Positions 7,486-18,279 of a stretch of DNA of 64,000 nucleotides are shown here, piece by piece; position 1 is the first letter of the stretch; each line of letters begins with the position of its first letter. Made by a program: the position numbers and the translations under genes. The notes beneath the pieces were generated by a model. That model was not told the origin of the DNA. It searched no databases and worked only from the letters and a program-made list of their open reading frames with translations. Source of the DNA: Bradyrhizobium sp. RP6 (lineage in GTDB: Bacteria > Pseudomonadota > Alphaproteobacteria > Rhizobiales > Xanthobacteraceae). The stretch covers positions 186,001 to 250,000 of the forward strand of contig NZ_RQIT01000007.1 in assembly GCF_003837805.1 (NCBI RefSeq). The letters run 5' to 3'.

Positions 7486-10400
7486 ATGTCGTTCAAGAAG
7501 CTCCTGATCGCCAATCGCGGCGAGATCGCCATCCGAATAGCGCGCGCGGCGGCCGACGCCGGCATCGCGACGGTCGCGATCCATCCTGCGGACGATGCGC
7601 TGTCGCTGCATGTGCGCGTTGCGGACGAGGCGATCGAGATCCCCGGCCGCGGCGCTCGGGCCTATCTGGACATCGACGCCGTAGTGAAGGCGGCCAAAGC
7701 GGTGGGCTGTGACGCCGTGCATCCCGGCTATGGCTTTCTCAGCGAGAACGCGGCCTTCGCAAAGGCCTGCTCCGACGCAGGGATCACTTTCGTCGGCCCC
7801 AAGGCGACAGCGCTCGAACTGTTCGGCGACAAGGTCGCGGCACGGCAACTGGCCAAGCGCTGCGGCGTGCCAATCATCGCCGGCACCAGCGGGCCGTCGA
7901 GTCTTGAGGAGATCGCGGCCTTTTTCGCGTCGCTCGGCAGCAACGCGGCGATCGTGATCAAGGCGATGGCCGGCGGCGGCGGTCGCGGCATGCGCGTGGT
8001 GGAGAACGCGTCCGATCTCGCGGAAGCCTATGCGCGCTGCCAGTCCGAAGCCAAAGCGGCGTTCGGTTTCGATGGCGTCTATGCCGAGCGGCTGATCCGG
8101 CAGGCGCGCCACATCGAGGTGCAGATCATCGGCGATCGCCATGGTGCGATTTCACATCTTTGGGAGCGCGAATGCACCATCCAGCGCCGCCATCAGAAGC
8201 TGATCGAGGTGGCGCCGAGCCCGTCGCTGAGCGATGCCTTGCGCGGTCGTATCATCGAGGCGGCGAAGCAGCTTGCGGCGGCGGCCTCTTACGACAATCT
8301 CGGCACCTTCGAGTTCCTGGTCGACGGCACGGCAGACGACAGCTTTGCCTTCATCGAGGCCAACCCGCGGCTCCAGGTCGAGCACACCGTCACGGAAGAG
8401 GTGCTCGGGCTCGATCTCGTCCGCGCCCAGCTCGCGGTCGCTGAAGGCAGCACGCTGGCCTCGCTGGGACTTGCGCAGGGATCGATCCCGAAGCCGCGCG
8501 GCTATGCCATGCAGCTTCGCGTCAACATGGAGACGCTGGACGAGACGGGCGCGACCCATCCGACTGGCGGGGTGCTTGCCGTGTTCGAGCCGCCGTCGGG
8601 CCCGGGGGTGCGCGTCGATAGCTTTGGCTATGCCGGCTACAAGACCAGTGCCGCCTTTGATTCACTGCTGGCCAAGGTGATCGTGCACACGCCGGGCGAG
8701 GCCTGGCATGACGTGGTCGCGAAAGCCTCGCGCGCCTTGCGGGAGTTCCGGATCGACGGCGTCGTTACCAACATCGCTTTCCTCCAGGCGGTGCTCGCGC
8801 ATCCCGATTTCAGGATCAACCGCATTGCGACCGATTTCATCCACCGCAACATCGGCAAACTCGTCGGGGCGGCCGAGGGCGCGGCAAAGCCGCTCTACTT
8901 CGCTGCGACCGAGCGGAGCGGCGCCCACGGCACGGAGGCCCACGTCGCGCAAGTGGTGCCCGAAGGCGCGGTGATGGTCGCAGCGCCCCTGCAAGGAACC
9001 ATCGTCACGGTCCAAGTCAAGGAAGGTGAGATCGTGCGCCCCGGCCAGCAGCTTGCCGTGATCGAGTCCATGAAGATGGAGCATCTCGTCATGGCCGAGC
9101 AGGGCGGCCGGGTCATGAAGCTCCTTGCCGGTGACGGGGCCACGCTGATGCATGGCGAGCCGATCCTCTATCTCGAGCCGCTCGATGTTGCGGCTGATAG
9201 CACCGCGGCGGAAGCGGACATCGATCTCGACTACATCCGCCCCGATCTCGCCGAGCTCATCGCGCGCCAGGCCAATACGCTCGACGAGAACCGTCCGGCC
9301 TCGGTCGAGCGCCGCCGCAACACCAATCAGCGCACCGCGCGCGAGAACGTTGCCCAGCTCGTCGACGAAGGCTCGTTCATGGAGTACGGCAGCCTTGCCA
9401 TCGCGGCACAGCGCCGTCGGCGCAAGCTCGACGATCTCATCAAGAATACGCCGGCCGACGGCCTCGTCATGGGCGTCGGCACGGTGAATGCCGGGAAGTT
9501 CGGCCCCGAGGGCGGGCGCTGCATCGTCGTGGCCTATGATTACACCGTGCTCGCGGGCACGCAGGGCCACATGAACCACAAGAAGATCGACCGCATGCTG
9601 ACGCTTGCGGAAGACTGGCGCGTGCCGCTGGTGTTCTACGCCGAGGGCGGCGGCGGCCGGCCCGGCGATACCGACCGGCTCGGCATGACAGGGCTCGACG
9701 GTCCGTCCTTCGTGCAGTTCGCAAGGCTCTCGGGCCTCGTGCCGGTCGTTGGCGTGGTGTCCGGCTATTGTTTCGCCGGCAATGCCGCGATGCTCGGCTG
9801 CTGCGACGTCATCATCGCCACCAAGAACGCCTCGATCGGCATGGGCGGTCCGGCCATGATCGAGGGCGGCGGGCTCGGCGTCTATCATCCGGCCGAGGTC
9901 GGCCCCGTCTCGTTCCAGGCGCCGAACGGGGTCATCGACATCCTGGTCGAGGACGAGGAGGAGGCGACGTCCGTCGCGCAGAAATACCTGTCCTATTTCC
10001 AGGGCGCGGTTACGGCTTGGGAAGCCGCCGACCAGCGCATGCTTCGCCGCGCGATCCCGGAGAACCGGCTGCGCGTCTACGACATCCGCAGCGTGATCGA
10101 CCTCGTCGCCGACAAGGATTCCGTGCTTGAGCTGCGACGCGACTACGGCGTCGGCATGATCACCGCGCTGATCCGCATCGAGGGCAAGCCGTTCGGCCTG
10201 ATCGCCAACAATCCGCGCCATCTCGGCGGCGCGATCGATGCCGATGCCGGCGACAAGGCCGCGCGATTCCTCCAGCTCTGCGACGCCTTCGATCTGCCGA
10301 TCGTCTCGCTTTGCGACACGCCAGGCTTCATGGTCGGCCCGGAGGCCGAGAAGACCGCGATCGTGCGCCACGTCTCGCGCATGTTCGTCACGGGCGCGAG

Positions 10401-10791
10401 CCTCACCGTCCCGCTGTTCGGCATCGTGCTGCGCAAGGGCTATGGGCTCGGGGCGCAGTCCATGATCGGCGGTGGCTTCCACGCCTCGTTCTTCACCGCG
10501 GCCTGGCCGACCGGCGAGTTCGGCGGCATGGGCCTCGAGGGCTATGTCCGCCTCGGCTTCCGCAAGGAGATGGAGGCGATCGCCGATTCCGAGGAACGCG
10601 AGACCTACTACCGCAACAAGGTCGCCGAGCTCTACGCCAACGGCAAGGCGGTCTCGATCGCCTCCGTGTTCGAGATCGACAACGTCATCGACCCCGCCGA
10701 GACCCGGCAATGGATCATGGCGGGCCTGCGATCGGTGCCGAAGCCCGAGCCGAGGACGGCGAAGAAGCGGCCGTGCATCGACACGTGGTGA
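7486..10791 (+). CDS. Single-chain acyl-CoA carboxylase (biotin carboxylase-BCCP-carboxyltransferase fusion)
   Basis: An 1101-residue biotin-dependent carboxylase with all activities in one chain. Residues about 1-450 are biotin carboxylase: KKLLIANRGEIAIRI at the start, the ATP-grasp glycine loop MAGGGGRGMR, and EANPRLQVEH. Residues about 495-565 are the biotinyl domain, with ESMKMEH and the biotinylated Lys530. Residues about 600-1100 are the two carboxyltransferase halves, with NRPASVERRR, GMGGPAMIEGGGLGVYHP and SLCDTPGFMVGPEAE. This layout resembles the long-chain acyl-CoA carboxylases described from Mycobacterium avium and Rhodopseudomonas palustris, rather than the split subunits of AccABCD or PCC/MCC. 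The start at 7486 follows GAGAGGG. The acyl chain specificity cannot be read by eye. It shares an operon with the acyl-CoA synthetase just upstream. Confidence 0.9.
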   Translation: MSFKKLLIANRGEIAIRIARAAADAGIATVAIHPADDALSLHVRVADEAIEIPGRGARAYLDIDAVVKAAKAVGCDAVHPGYGFLSENAAFAKACSDAGITFVGPKATALELFGDKVAARQLAKRCGVPIIAGTSGPSSLEEIAAFFASLGSNAAIVIKAMAGGGGRGMRVVENASDLAEAYARCQSEAKAAFGFDGVYAERLIRQARHIEVQIIGDRHGAISHLWERECTIQRRHQKLIEVAPSPSLSDALRGRIIEAAKQLAAAASYDNLGTFEFLVDGTADDSFAFIEANPRLQVEHTVTEEVLGLDLVRAQLAVAEGSTLASLGLAQGSIPKPRGYAMQLRVNMETLDETGATHPTGGVLAVFEPPSGPGVRVDSFGYAGYKTSAAFDSLLAKVIVHTPGEAWHDVVAKASRALREFRIDGVVTNIAFLQAVLAHPDFRINRIATDFIHRNIGKLVGAAEGAAKPLYFAATERSGAHGTEAHVAQVVPEGAVMVAAPLQGTIVTVQVKEGEIVRPGQQLAVIESMKMEHLVMAEQGGRVMKLLAGDGATLMHGEPILYLEPLDVAADSTAAEADIDLDYIRPDLAELIARQANTLDENRPASVERRRNTNQRTARENVAQLVDEGSFMEYGSLAIAAQRRRRKLDDLIKNTPADGLVMGVGTVNAGKFGPEGGRCIVVAYDYTVLAGTQGHMNHKKIDRMLTLAEDWRVPLVFYAEGGGGRPGDTDRLGMTGLDGPSFVQFARLSGLVPVVGVVSGYCFAGNAAMLGCCDVIIATKNASIGMGGPAMIEGGGLGVYHPAEVGPVSFQAPNGVIDILVEDEEEATSVAQKYLSYFQGAVTAWEAADQRMLRRAIPENRLRVYDIRSVIDLVADKDSVLELRRDYGVGMITALIRIEGKPFGLIANNPRHLGGAIDADAGDKAARFLQLCDAFDLPIVSLCDTPGFMVGPEAEKTAIVRHVSRMFVTGASLTVPLFGIVLRKGYGLGAQSMIGGGFHASFFTAAWPTGEFGGMGLEGYVRLGFRKEMEAIADSEERETYYRNKVAELYANGKAVSIASVFEIDNVIDPAETRQWIMAGLRSVPKPEPRTAKKRPCIDTW

Positions 10792-10823
10792 GGGCGGTGC
10801 AGCAATTTTGATGATTCACTTCC

Positions 10824-10865
10824 CGTCATGCCGGGTTCGATGCTTCGCATCGCCCCGGAATGACG
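10824..10865. repeat. Intergenic palindromic repeat downstream of the carboxylase gene
   Basis: A long imperfect hairpin. Outer arms CGTCATGCCGGG and CCCGGAATGACG enclose an inner stem GATGC/GCATC. This layout matches a short dispersed palindrome I associate with Bradyrhizobium intergenic regions. It lies between the carboxylase stop and the sigma-54 activator. It could also act as a transcription terminator or mRNA stabiliser, but no T-run follows. Confidence 0.6.
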
Positions 10866-10965
10866 AGAAGAGACAGCACACCGCGTTCCCGTTCCCGGTT
10901 CCCGATTGACATCCCGCCCCGTGGTGCCAGACTTTGCACAATAATACAGGGTGGAGACGTCCGCG

Positions 10966-12837
<1,872 letters not shown>

Positions 12838-12963
12838 TCCTTGGCCCGGCACGACGTCCCACTTCCGCCGAACAAGCTCGGAACGTGGGCAGCGCTTGAA
12901 TCGTCCCGCGCCGATGGGCCGCCGCGAACGGGCATTGCCGCAAATTGCGAGAGAGGAGGCTCG

Positions 12964-13851
12964 ATGGAGGAGATCGAAGTCTTTCTGGCTGTCGTCGAAG
13001 CCGGCAGCCAGACCGCGGCTGCGCGGCGGTTGGGGCGCTCGCTCCAGTCGGTCAACCGGGCGCTGGCTGCGCTGGAACGTGGCGTCGGCGTCGAACTGGT
13101 TCGGCGGACCACGCGGCAGTCGGTGGCCACGGAGGCGGGGCTTGCGTTCTATCGTCGCGTCAAGCCAGCGTTTGCCGAAATCAGCGAAGCGCGCCTCGAG
13201 GCGGCAAACCGGCGCGTCGAGCCCTCCGGGCTGCTCAGGGTCGCCGCGCCAATCCTGTTCGGGGCCACCCATGTCGTGCCGGCCATTGCCGAATTCATGG
13301 CGCGCTTTCCGGAGATCGAGGCCGACGTGAACATGTCGGACCGGCCCGTCGACCTCGTCGCTGACGGCTTCGACCTCGCCGTCCGGATCAGGGAATTGCC
13401 GGACTCCTCGCTCAAGACCCGGCGGCTGGGAGAGCTGCGCACCGTTGTCTACGGCGCGCCCTCCTACTTCAAGCGCCACGGCCGCCCGCGTCAGCCCTGT
13501 GATCTCGCCGATCATCAATGCATCCTGCGCAGAACTGCCGAGGGCGAAGCCGATACATGGCGGTTTCGGATCGACGGCCGCTTGACCACCGTGCAGGTGA
13601 ATGGCCGCTTTCGCACCGACAGCACGACGGCAGCACATGCTGCCGCTCGTCATGGCATCGGTGTCGGATATGGCCCGTTCTGGCAGATCCGCGATCTCGT
13701 CGACCAGCAGGCTCTCGAAATCGTGCTCGAGGATTTCGAGGCGCCGCGAACGCCCGTGGGCGCAGTGTTTCCACCCAGTGCGATGCCGCCGGCCAAGACG
13801 CAGCTCTTCGTCGATCTCCTGGCGGAGAGGCTGAAGCTCGAGCGGCTTTAA
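12964..13851 (+). CDS. LysR family transcriptional regulator
   Basis: A 295-residue LysR-type regulator. The N-terminal winged helix (about 1-60) reads EIEVFLAVVEAGSQTAAARR and ALERGVGVELVRRTTR. The effector domain (about 90-295) has the SGLLRVAAPILFGATHVVP opening, the RPVDLVADGFDLAVRI segment and ARHGIGVGYGPFW. These place it in the group related to the PtrR/YafC-type regulators. The ATG at 12964 has a strong ribosome-binding site (AGAGGAGG, 12951-12958). An open frame extends 41 codons further upstream but shows no homologous sequence and no better site. LysR genes usually control a neighbour. The following FAD-oxidase gene (13981) on the same strand is the nearest candidate. Confidence 0.9.
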   Translation: MEEIEVFLAVVEAGSQTAAARRLGRSLQSVNRALAALERGVGVELVRRTTRQSVATEAGLAFYRRVKPAFAEISEARLEAANRRVEPSGLLRVAAPILFGATHVVPAIAEFMARFPEIEADVNMSDRPVDLVADGFDLAVRIRELPDSSLKTRRLGELRTVVYGAPSYFKRHGRPRQPCDLADHQCILRRTAEGEADTWRFRIDGRLTTVQVNGRFRTDSTTAAHAAARHGIGVGYGPFWQIRDLVDQQALEIVLEDFEAPRTPVGAVFPPSAMPPAKTQLFVDLLAERLKLERL

Positions 13852-13980
13852 GCGACGTTCGGGAACCCATTCTACCGGCTGGCGGGAATGTCTATCCCGC
13901 GCCGCGCCCGTTGTCCCGGCGTCGGGGCCATCGCAGCTTGAAGCGCAAGGGCACTTTCGCCCCGCGAGAAGGACTGCGCC

Positions 13981-15405
13981 ATGACTCCCGATCGACGGAC
14001 ACTCCTCCATGCGGGCGTCAGCGTCACCGCGACGCTGGCCTCCGCTACTTTTGCCGGACAGTCGTCCGGCGCGCACGATTCACAATCGCCCGAGCCCTTG
14101 CTCGCGACCGATGCAAAATCTCGCGCGGCGGCCGCGCAGGATTTCGGCCACATCGTGGATAGACGGCCTCGCGCCGTCTGCAAGCCTGCGACGTGCGGCG
14201 AGGTCGCTGACATCATGCGCTGGGCAAAAGCCCAAGGCCTGAAGGTTGCGGCGCGCGGGCAAGGGCACGCAACCTATGGCCGGGCCATGGCCGAAGATGG
14301 CATCGTGATCGATCTTGGCATGCTGGCCACGATCCATCGGATCGAGCCGGATCGTGTCGTGGTCGATGCCGGTACGACCTGGCACAAGGTGGTGGAGGCG
14401 ACCTTGGCTAAAGGGCTTGTCCCGCTGGTCTTGACCAATTACCTCGACTTGCCCGTCGGCGGCACGCTTGCCGTCGGAGGAATCGGGGGATCCTCATCCC
14501 GGCACGGTCTCCAGACCGATCAGGTTCTGGAACTCGACGTCGTCACCGGCGAAGGCGTGGAACTGACCTGTTCGCCGGCCTCGCATCCCGAGCTCTTCGA
14601 TGCGGTTCGAGCCGGCCTTGCGCAATGCGCGATCATCGTCAGAGCGACGCTTCGCTTGATGCGCGCACCCGAGCGGGTTCGCCGATTTCGGCTGTCCTAT
14701 CCCGATCTTGCCTCGCTCACGGCAGATCAACGGCGCGTTCTGGAAGAGGCGCGCTTCGATCAGTTGCAGGGGGCTGTCGTGCCGGACGGCACCGGTGGCT
14801 GGCGCTATCAACTGGAGGCGGGTGTCTTCTACGGCGACAAGATGCCTCCTGACGACGGCGGCTTGCTTGCGGGCCTGGTGGACAAGCGCGAGATCGTCTC
14901 CGACCTGACTTTCGGCGAAGACGCGAACGCATTCGCCAAGCTCGAAAAGATCCTCCGGGCGAATGGCCACTGGCTCAATCCGCATCCCTGGCTCCTGACC
15001 TATCTGCCGGGCAGCAACGCGCGGAAGATCGCGAGCGATGTCATTGCCAAATTGAACACCGATGATCTGGGCCCGTTCGGGCGCATCACCTACTATCCGA
15101 TGTTCACCGACGGATGCCGCACGCCCCTGCTTCGGCTTCCTGACGAACGCGTTGTGTTCCCGTTCAATCTCATCCGTATCCCCGCGTCGGCGGACAGAGC
15201 GAATGCGGAACGGCTGGTCATGCGAAACCGCGAGCTCTATGAGCGTATTCGCAGCGCAGGTGGTGTGTTGTATCCGGTGAGCGCGTTTCCGATGTCGTCC
15301 AGCGATTGGGCGGATCATTTCGGTGCGCGATGGTCGCTCTTGCGCGAAGCCAAGGGCAGGCATGATCCCGGCAGCCATCTTACTCCGAGCTATGAGCTGT
15401 TCTAG
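13981..15405 (+). CDS. Exported FAD-binding oxidoreductase, cytokinin-dehydrogenase-like
   Basis: A 474-residue flavoprotein of the VAO/PCMH superfamily. The N-terminus DRRTLLHAGVSVTATLASA with a following QSSGAHD region looks like a twin-arginine export signal. The FAD-binding domain (about 50-235) contains VAARGQGHATYGRAM, the family position of the histidine that carries FAD covalently in cytokinin dehydrogenases (GHS in plants, GHA here). It also has VDAGTTWHKVVEATL and LPVGGTLAVGGIGGSS. The C-terminal half fits a cytokinin-binding-type domain, notably HPWLLTYLPGS, which resembles the HPWLN region of plant enzymes. The likely reaction is oxidative removal of an N6 side chain from adenine-type compounds, but other secondary amines or alcohols remain possible. 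It starts after GAGAAGGA and is convergent with a flavin reductase gene 19 bp away. Confidence 0.75.
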   Translation: MTPDRRTLLHAGVSVTATLASATFAGQSSGAHDSQSPEPLLATDAKSRAAAAQDFGHIVDRRPRAVCKPATCGEVADIMRWAKAQGLKVAARGQGHATYGRAMAEDGIVIDLGMLATIHRIEPDRVVVDAGTTWHKVVEATLAKGLVPLVLTNYLDLPVGGTLAVGGIGGSSSRHGLQTDQVLELDVVTGEGVELTCSPASHPELFDAVRAGLAQCAIIVRATLRLMRAPERVRRFRLSYPDLASLTADQRRVLEEARFDQLQGAVVPDGTGGWRYQLEAGVFYGDKMPPDDGGLLAGLVDKREIVSDLTFGEDANAFAKLEKILRANGHWLNPHPWLLTYLPGSNARKIASDVIAKLNTDDLGPFGRITYYPMFTDGCRTPLLRLPDERVVFPFNLIRIPASADRANAERLVMRNRELYERIRSAGGVLYPVSAFPMSSSDWADHFGARWSLLREAKGRHDPGSHLTPSYELF

Positions 15406-15424
15406 ATCGCCCTGTCCGGCATCG

Positions 15425-15979
15425 TCAGGAAAAATCCGTCCAGCTCAGATGCCGCGCGTCAAGATCGCCGATCGTTACGCCCTCGCGCATCTCCCGCGGC
15501 GTATGGAAGTTGCTGCGCAAGTACACGAGCGGCGTCGCCGTGGCCGAATGCGTCGCGCTACGCACCTCGCCCACGAAGATCGAATGTGTCCTGGTCTCGA
15601 ATTCCTGCGCCAGCACGCAGTCGAACGCGGCAACCGCGTCTGTCAGCACCGGCGCGCCGGTTGCTCCACGCGTCCACTGCCCGAAGGCGAAGCGGTCGTC
15701 GCCGTTGACGCCCTTCTGACCGCTGAAGGTCAGCGCGAGCAGCGCATGATCCTCGTGCAGGAAGTTGATCGCAAACGCGCCTTCCTCGCGGATGCGCGCA
15801 TGGGCACTGGCGTTGCGGTTGACGCAGACGATCAGCGAGGGCGGATTATCCGACAGCGAGCAGGCCGAGGTCACTGTCAGGCCTGTGCGCTTGCCGTGCT
15901 CGGCACCCACCGTCACCAACGCGACGGCGCCGGCGCATTGGCGCATCGCCTGCTTGAAATCCTTGGCATCGACCGTCAC
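15425..15979 (-). CDS. Flavin reductase family protein (reductase partner of a two-component monooxygenase)
   Basis: FMN-binding split-barrel flavin reductase of 184 residues. Such enzymes use NAD(P)H to make free reduced flavin for a partner oxygenase. Typical motifs are DFKQAMRQCAGAVALVT near the start, GLTVTSACSLSDNPPSLIVC (the flavin-binding strand pair), SAHARIREEGAFAINFL and GDDRFAFGQW. Translation probably begins at a GTG (15979) with GGAGA eight bases upstream. It follows the luciferase-like monooxygenase gene on the same strand after 57 bp. The pair is most simply read as one operon. Confidence 0.88.
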   Translation of the reverse strand: MTVDAKDFKQAMRQCAGAVALVTVGAEHGKRTGLTVTSACSLSDNPPSLIVCVNRNASAHARIREEGAFAINFLHEDHALLALTFSGQKGVNGDDRFAFGQWTRGATGAPVLTDAVAAFDCVLAQEFETRTHSIFVGEVRSATHSATATPLVYLRSNFHTPREMREGVTIGDLDARHLSWTDFS

Positions 15980-16036
15980 GCGGAAGTCTCCGAAATGAAT
16001 GCGGGTGCGGCACGATCGCGCCGCACCCGCAGGCGG

Positions 16037-17134
16037 TCAAGCCGCCTTCTTCGCCGAGCCGAGATGCGCAAGACGCGGCATCACCTCGTTCTTCAGCAGC
16101 GAGAGCGAACGGTGCCAGGCCTCGGCCTTGTGCTTGTAGTCGAAGCCGAACACCAGGAGCACGCCGAAGCCGCCGACCTCGTCGTAGATCTTTTCGATCT
16201 TCTCGGCGACCGTCGCGGGCGAGCCGACGATCCAGTTCCGCTTGGCGCAATATTCGACCGTGACGTCGCTGTCAGGCACGTCGGGCGCGTGCTTCAGATA
16301 GTCCTTGAAGCCGAAATGGCCGAGCAGCGGCAGGAAGTACTCGCTCATCATCCGGCCCATCATGTCGCCGGTCGAGAGCTTCCAGGCCTCTTCATCGGTG
16401 TCGGCAACGAACACCTCGCGCACCAGCCGCCAATCCTGCCGGTTCGGCTTGCGTCCGGTCTTGGCGGCACCGATCTCGACCGAGTCCCAGTGGCTGGAGA
16501 CGTAGGCCGGGTTGAGGTTGAGGCTCATCGGAATGAAGCCGCGCTCGCCCGCAAGCTTCAGCGTGTCCGAGTTCTTCGACAGCCCGGCGACGCCGATCGG
16601 CGGATGCGGCGCCTGCAGCGGCTTGATGTGCGGCTTGAGGAAGTCGAACATTGTGTCCGGCTTGGTCACGGTCCAGTACTTGCCCTTGTGGGTGAAGGGT
16701 GCCGGCTCCGTCCATAGCTTCAGGATGATCTCCAGCGCCTCGCGCGTCATGTCGCGGTTCTGCCCGCTCATGCCGTCGACGTTGAACATCGCCCAGTCGC
16801 TCGGGAGCCCCGAAGCCGCGACACCGAAATTGAGCCGGCCCTCGGAGAGGTGGTCCAGCATGGCGACGCGGTTGGCGAGCTCGGCCGGATGATGATAGGG
16901 CAAGAGAAAGCCGCCCGGCCCGATGCGAAGCTTTTTCGTCTGCATCAGCGCCTGCGCGATCAGGAGGTCGGGCGTGGGATTGGGTTCCCAGGGGGCGGTG
17001 TGGTGCTCGCCAACCCAGGCTTCCTGATAACCGAGCTCGTCGAGCCAGCGCATGACTTGCAGGTCCCAGTCGTTCCCTTCCTTCAGTCCGCACTCCGGCG
17101 GATGCGAGGGCATCGTGAAATAGCCGATCTCCAT
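16037..17134 (-). CDS. LLM-class flavin-dependent monooxygenase
   Basis: Bacterial-luciferase-like TIM-barrel monooxygenase of 365 residues that uses reduced flavin and O2. The N-terminus MEIGYFTMPSHPPE, then LDELGYQEAWVGEHHT, IGPGGFLLPYHHPAELA and RVAMLDHLSEGRLNFGVAAS are standard LLM group signatures. The ATG at 17134 has a GAGGA six bases upstream and starts at the first beta strand. Longer in-frame starts add non-conserved sequence. The next gene on the strand is a flavin reductase, so this is a two-component system. The LLM family oxidises very diverse substrates (long-chain ketones, sulfonates, nitriles, aromatic rings) and the substrate here is unknown. Confidence 0.88.
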   Translation of the reverse strand: MEIGYFTMPSHPPECGLKEGNDWDLQVMRWLDELGYQEAWVGEHHTAPWEPNPTPDLLIAQALMQTKKLRIGPGGFLLPYHHPAELANRVAMLDHLSEGRLNFGVAASGLPSDWAMFNVDGMSGQNRDMTREALEIILKLWTEPAPFTHKGKYWTVTKPDTMFDFLKPHIKPLQAPHPPIGVAGLSKNSDTLKLAGERGFIPMSLNLNPAYVSSHWDSVEIGAAKTGRKPNRQDWRLVREVFVADTDEEAWKLSTGDMMGRMMSEYFLPLLGHFGFKDYLKHAPDVPDSDVTVEYCAKRNWIVGSPATVAEKIEKIYDEVGGFGVLLVFGFDYKHKAEAWHRSLSLLKNEVMPRLAHLGSAKKAA

Positions 17135-17351
17135 GGGTTTCCTCATCTGATGTTGACGCGTCTTGTCGCGCGTTGACGGAGTTGAACGACCAGTCTTCAG
17201 CAAGCGGTGTGCCAGCATGGCGGAGCCGCAAATTGGAGAGAAAGCGCTGGTTTGCCCGCGCAATAGCCGGTATCTCGACGAGAGCCTGCAAGACGTCGTC
17301 TCATTCGTCGCGAGACGGCGTCTCAGCCGTGAGACGAGGACGAGATCTGAC

Positions 17352-18266
17352 ATGACCGAATCCGCTTATGTCGCCGTGGACTGGGGCACCAGCAGCTTCC
17401 GGCTCTGGCTGATCGATGGCGCCGGCCAAGTGCTGACCGAGCGCCGCAGCGGCGAGGGCATGCTGGCGGCTGCGAAGGCCGGCTTCCCGGCGGTGCTGCG
17501 ATCGCATCTTGCGGCGGTCGAAGCGCCGGATCATCTGCCGGTGCTCGTCTGCGGCATGGCCGGTGCCCGCACCGGCTGGGTCGAGGCCGGCTATGTCGAC
17601 ACGCCGGCGCCGCTCTCTGCCGTTCTGAAGCAGGCGGTGCGTGTGCCGGGCGAGGCACGCGACATCCGGATCCTGCCGGGCATCGCGCAGCGCGACGCCA
17701 AGGCGCCGGATGTCATGCGCGGCGAGGAGACGCAATTGCTCGGCGCGCTCGGCCTCGACGCCGCGGGCGAGGCGCTGGTCTGCATGCCCGGCACGCATTC
17801 GAAATGGGTTCGCGTGAAGGACGGCACGGTGGCGCACTTCTCCACCTTCATGACCGGCGAGCTGTTCAGTGCTGTTTCGCGCGAGACGATCCTGTCGCTC
17901 GCGGTCGCCGGCGCGGACGACGCCGAGGATGTCGCGAGCTTCAAGGCGGCCGTGAAAGCTGCGTACGATGCGCCGGCCTTCGCGGCCAATCTCCTGTTCG
18001 GCGCGCGGTCGCGACAACTTCTGTTCGGCGGCACGCCGGCCGCGGCGCGCGAGACGCTGTCGGGCACGTTGATCGGTGTCGAGCTGGCGGCAGGGCTCTC
18101 CGGCACCGTGCCGCAGGCGGGTGTCATGCTGATCGCCTCGGGACAGCTCGCGGCATTGTACCGGCTGGCTTTCGAGGCGTTATCGATGACCGCAAGGCCG
18201 GCCGATGCGGATGAAGCCGTCCGCCGCGGTTTGTCGATGGCGGCTGCCGCGATCTGGACGAAGTAG
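17352..18266 (+). CDS. dgoK: 2-dehydro-3-deoxygalactonokinase
   Basis: A 304-residue sugar-acid kinase that phosphorylates 2-dehydro-3-deoxy-D-galactonate (KDGal). The actin-like ATPase fold opens with VAVDWGTSSFRLWLID (about 6-21), with GEGMLAAAK, VLVCGMAGARTGWVEAGY and LPGIAQRDAKAPDVMRGEETQ following as in DgoK. The loop CMPGTHSKWVRV (about 140-151) and GELFSAVSRETILS complete the match. The ATG at 17352 was preferred over an in-frame upstream start because the fold begins immediately after it. The aldolase gene starts 13 bp after the stop, giving a dgoK-dgoA operon that performs the last two steps of De Ley-Doudoroff galactonate catabolism. The galactonate dehydratase and transporter are not in the window. 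Confidence 0.92.
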   Translation: MTESAYVAVDWGTSSFRLWLIDGAGQVLTERRSGEGMLAAAKAGFPAVLRSHLAAVEAPDHLPVLVCGMAGARTGWVEAGYVDTPAPLSAVLKQAVRVPGEARDIRILPGIAQRDAKAPDVMRGEETQLLGALGLDAAGEALVCMPGTHSKWVRVKDGTVAHFSTFMTGELFSAVSRETILSLAVAGADDAEDVASFKAAVKAAYDAPAFAANLLFGARSRQLLFGGTPAAARETLSGTLIGVELAAGLSGTVPQAGVMLIASGQLAALYRLAFEALSMTARPADADEAVRRGLSMAAAAIWTK

Positions 18267-18279
18267 AAGGATTCTTGAG

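Noticed and set aside
8662..10710. Long open frame antisense to the acyl-CoA carboxylase
   Set aside because: It is a GC-rich shadow frame with repetitive low-complexity composition and no domain, and it fully overlaps a recognisable enzyme. Similar antisense frames at 25529-27829 and 36673-39150 were rejected for the same reason.
10924..10942. Possible -24/-12 (sigma-54) promoter before the AcoR-like gene
   Set aside because: A TGGTGCC and TTTGCA pair is present, but the GG-to-GC spacing is one base too long for a sigma-54 promoter.
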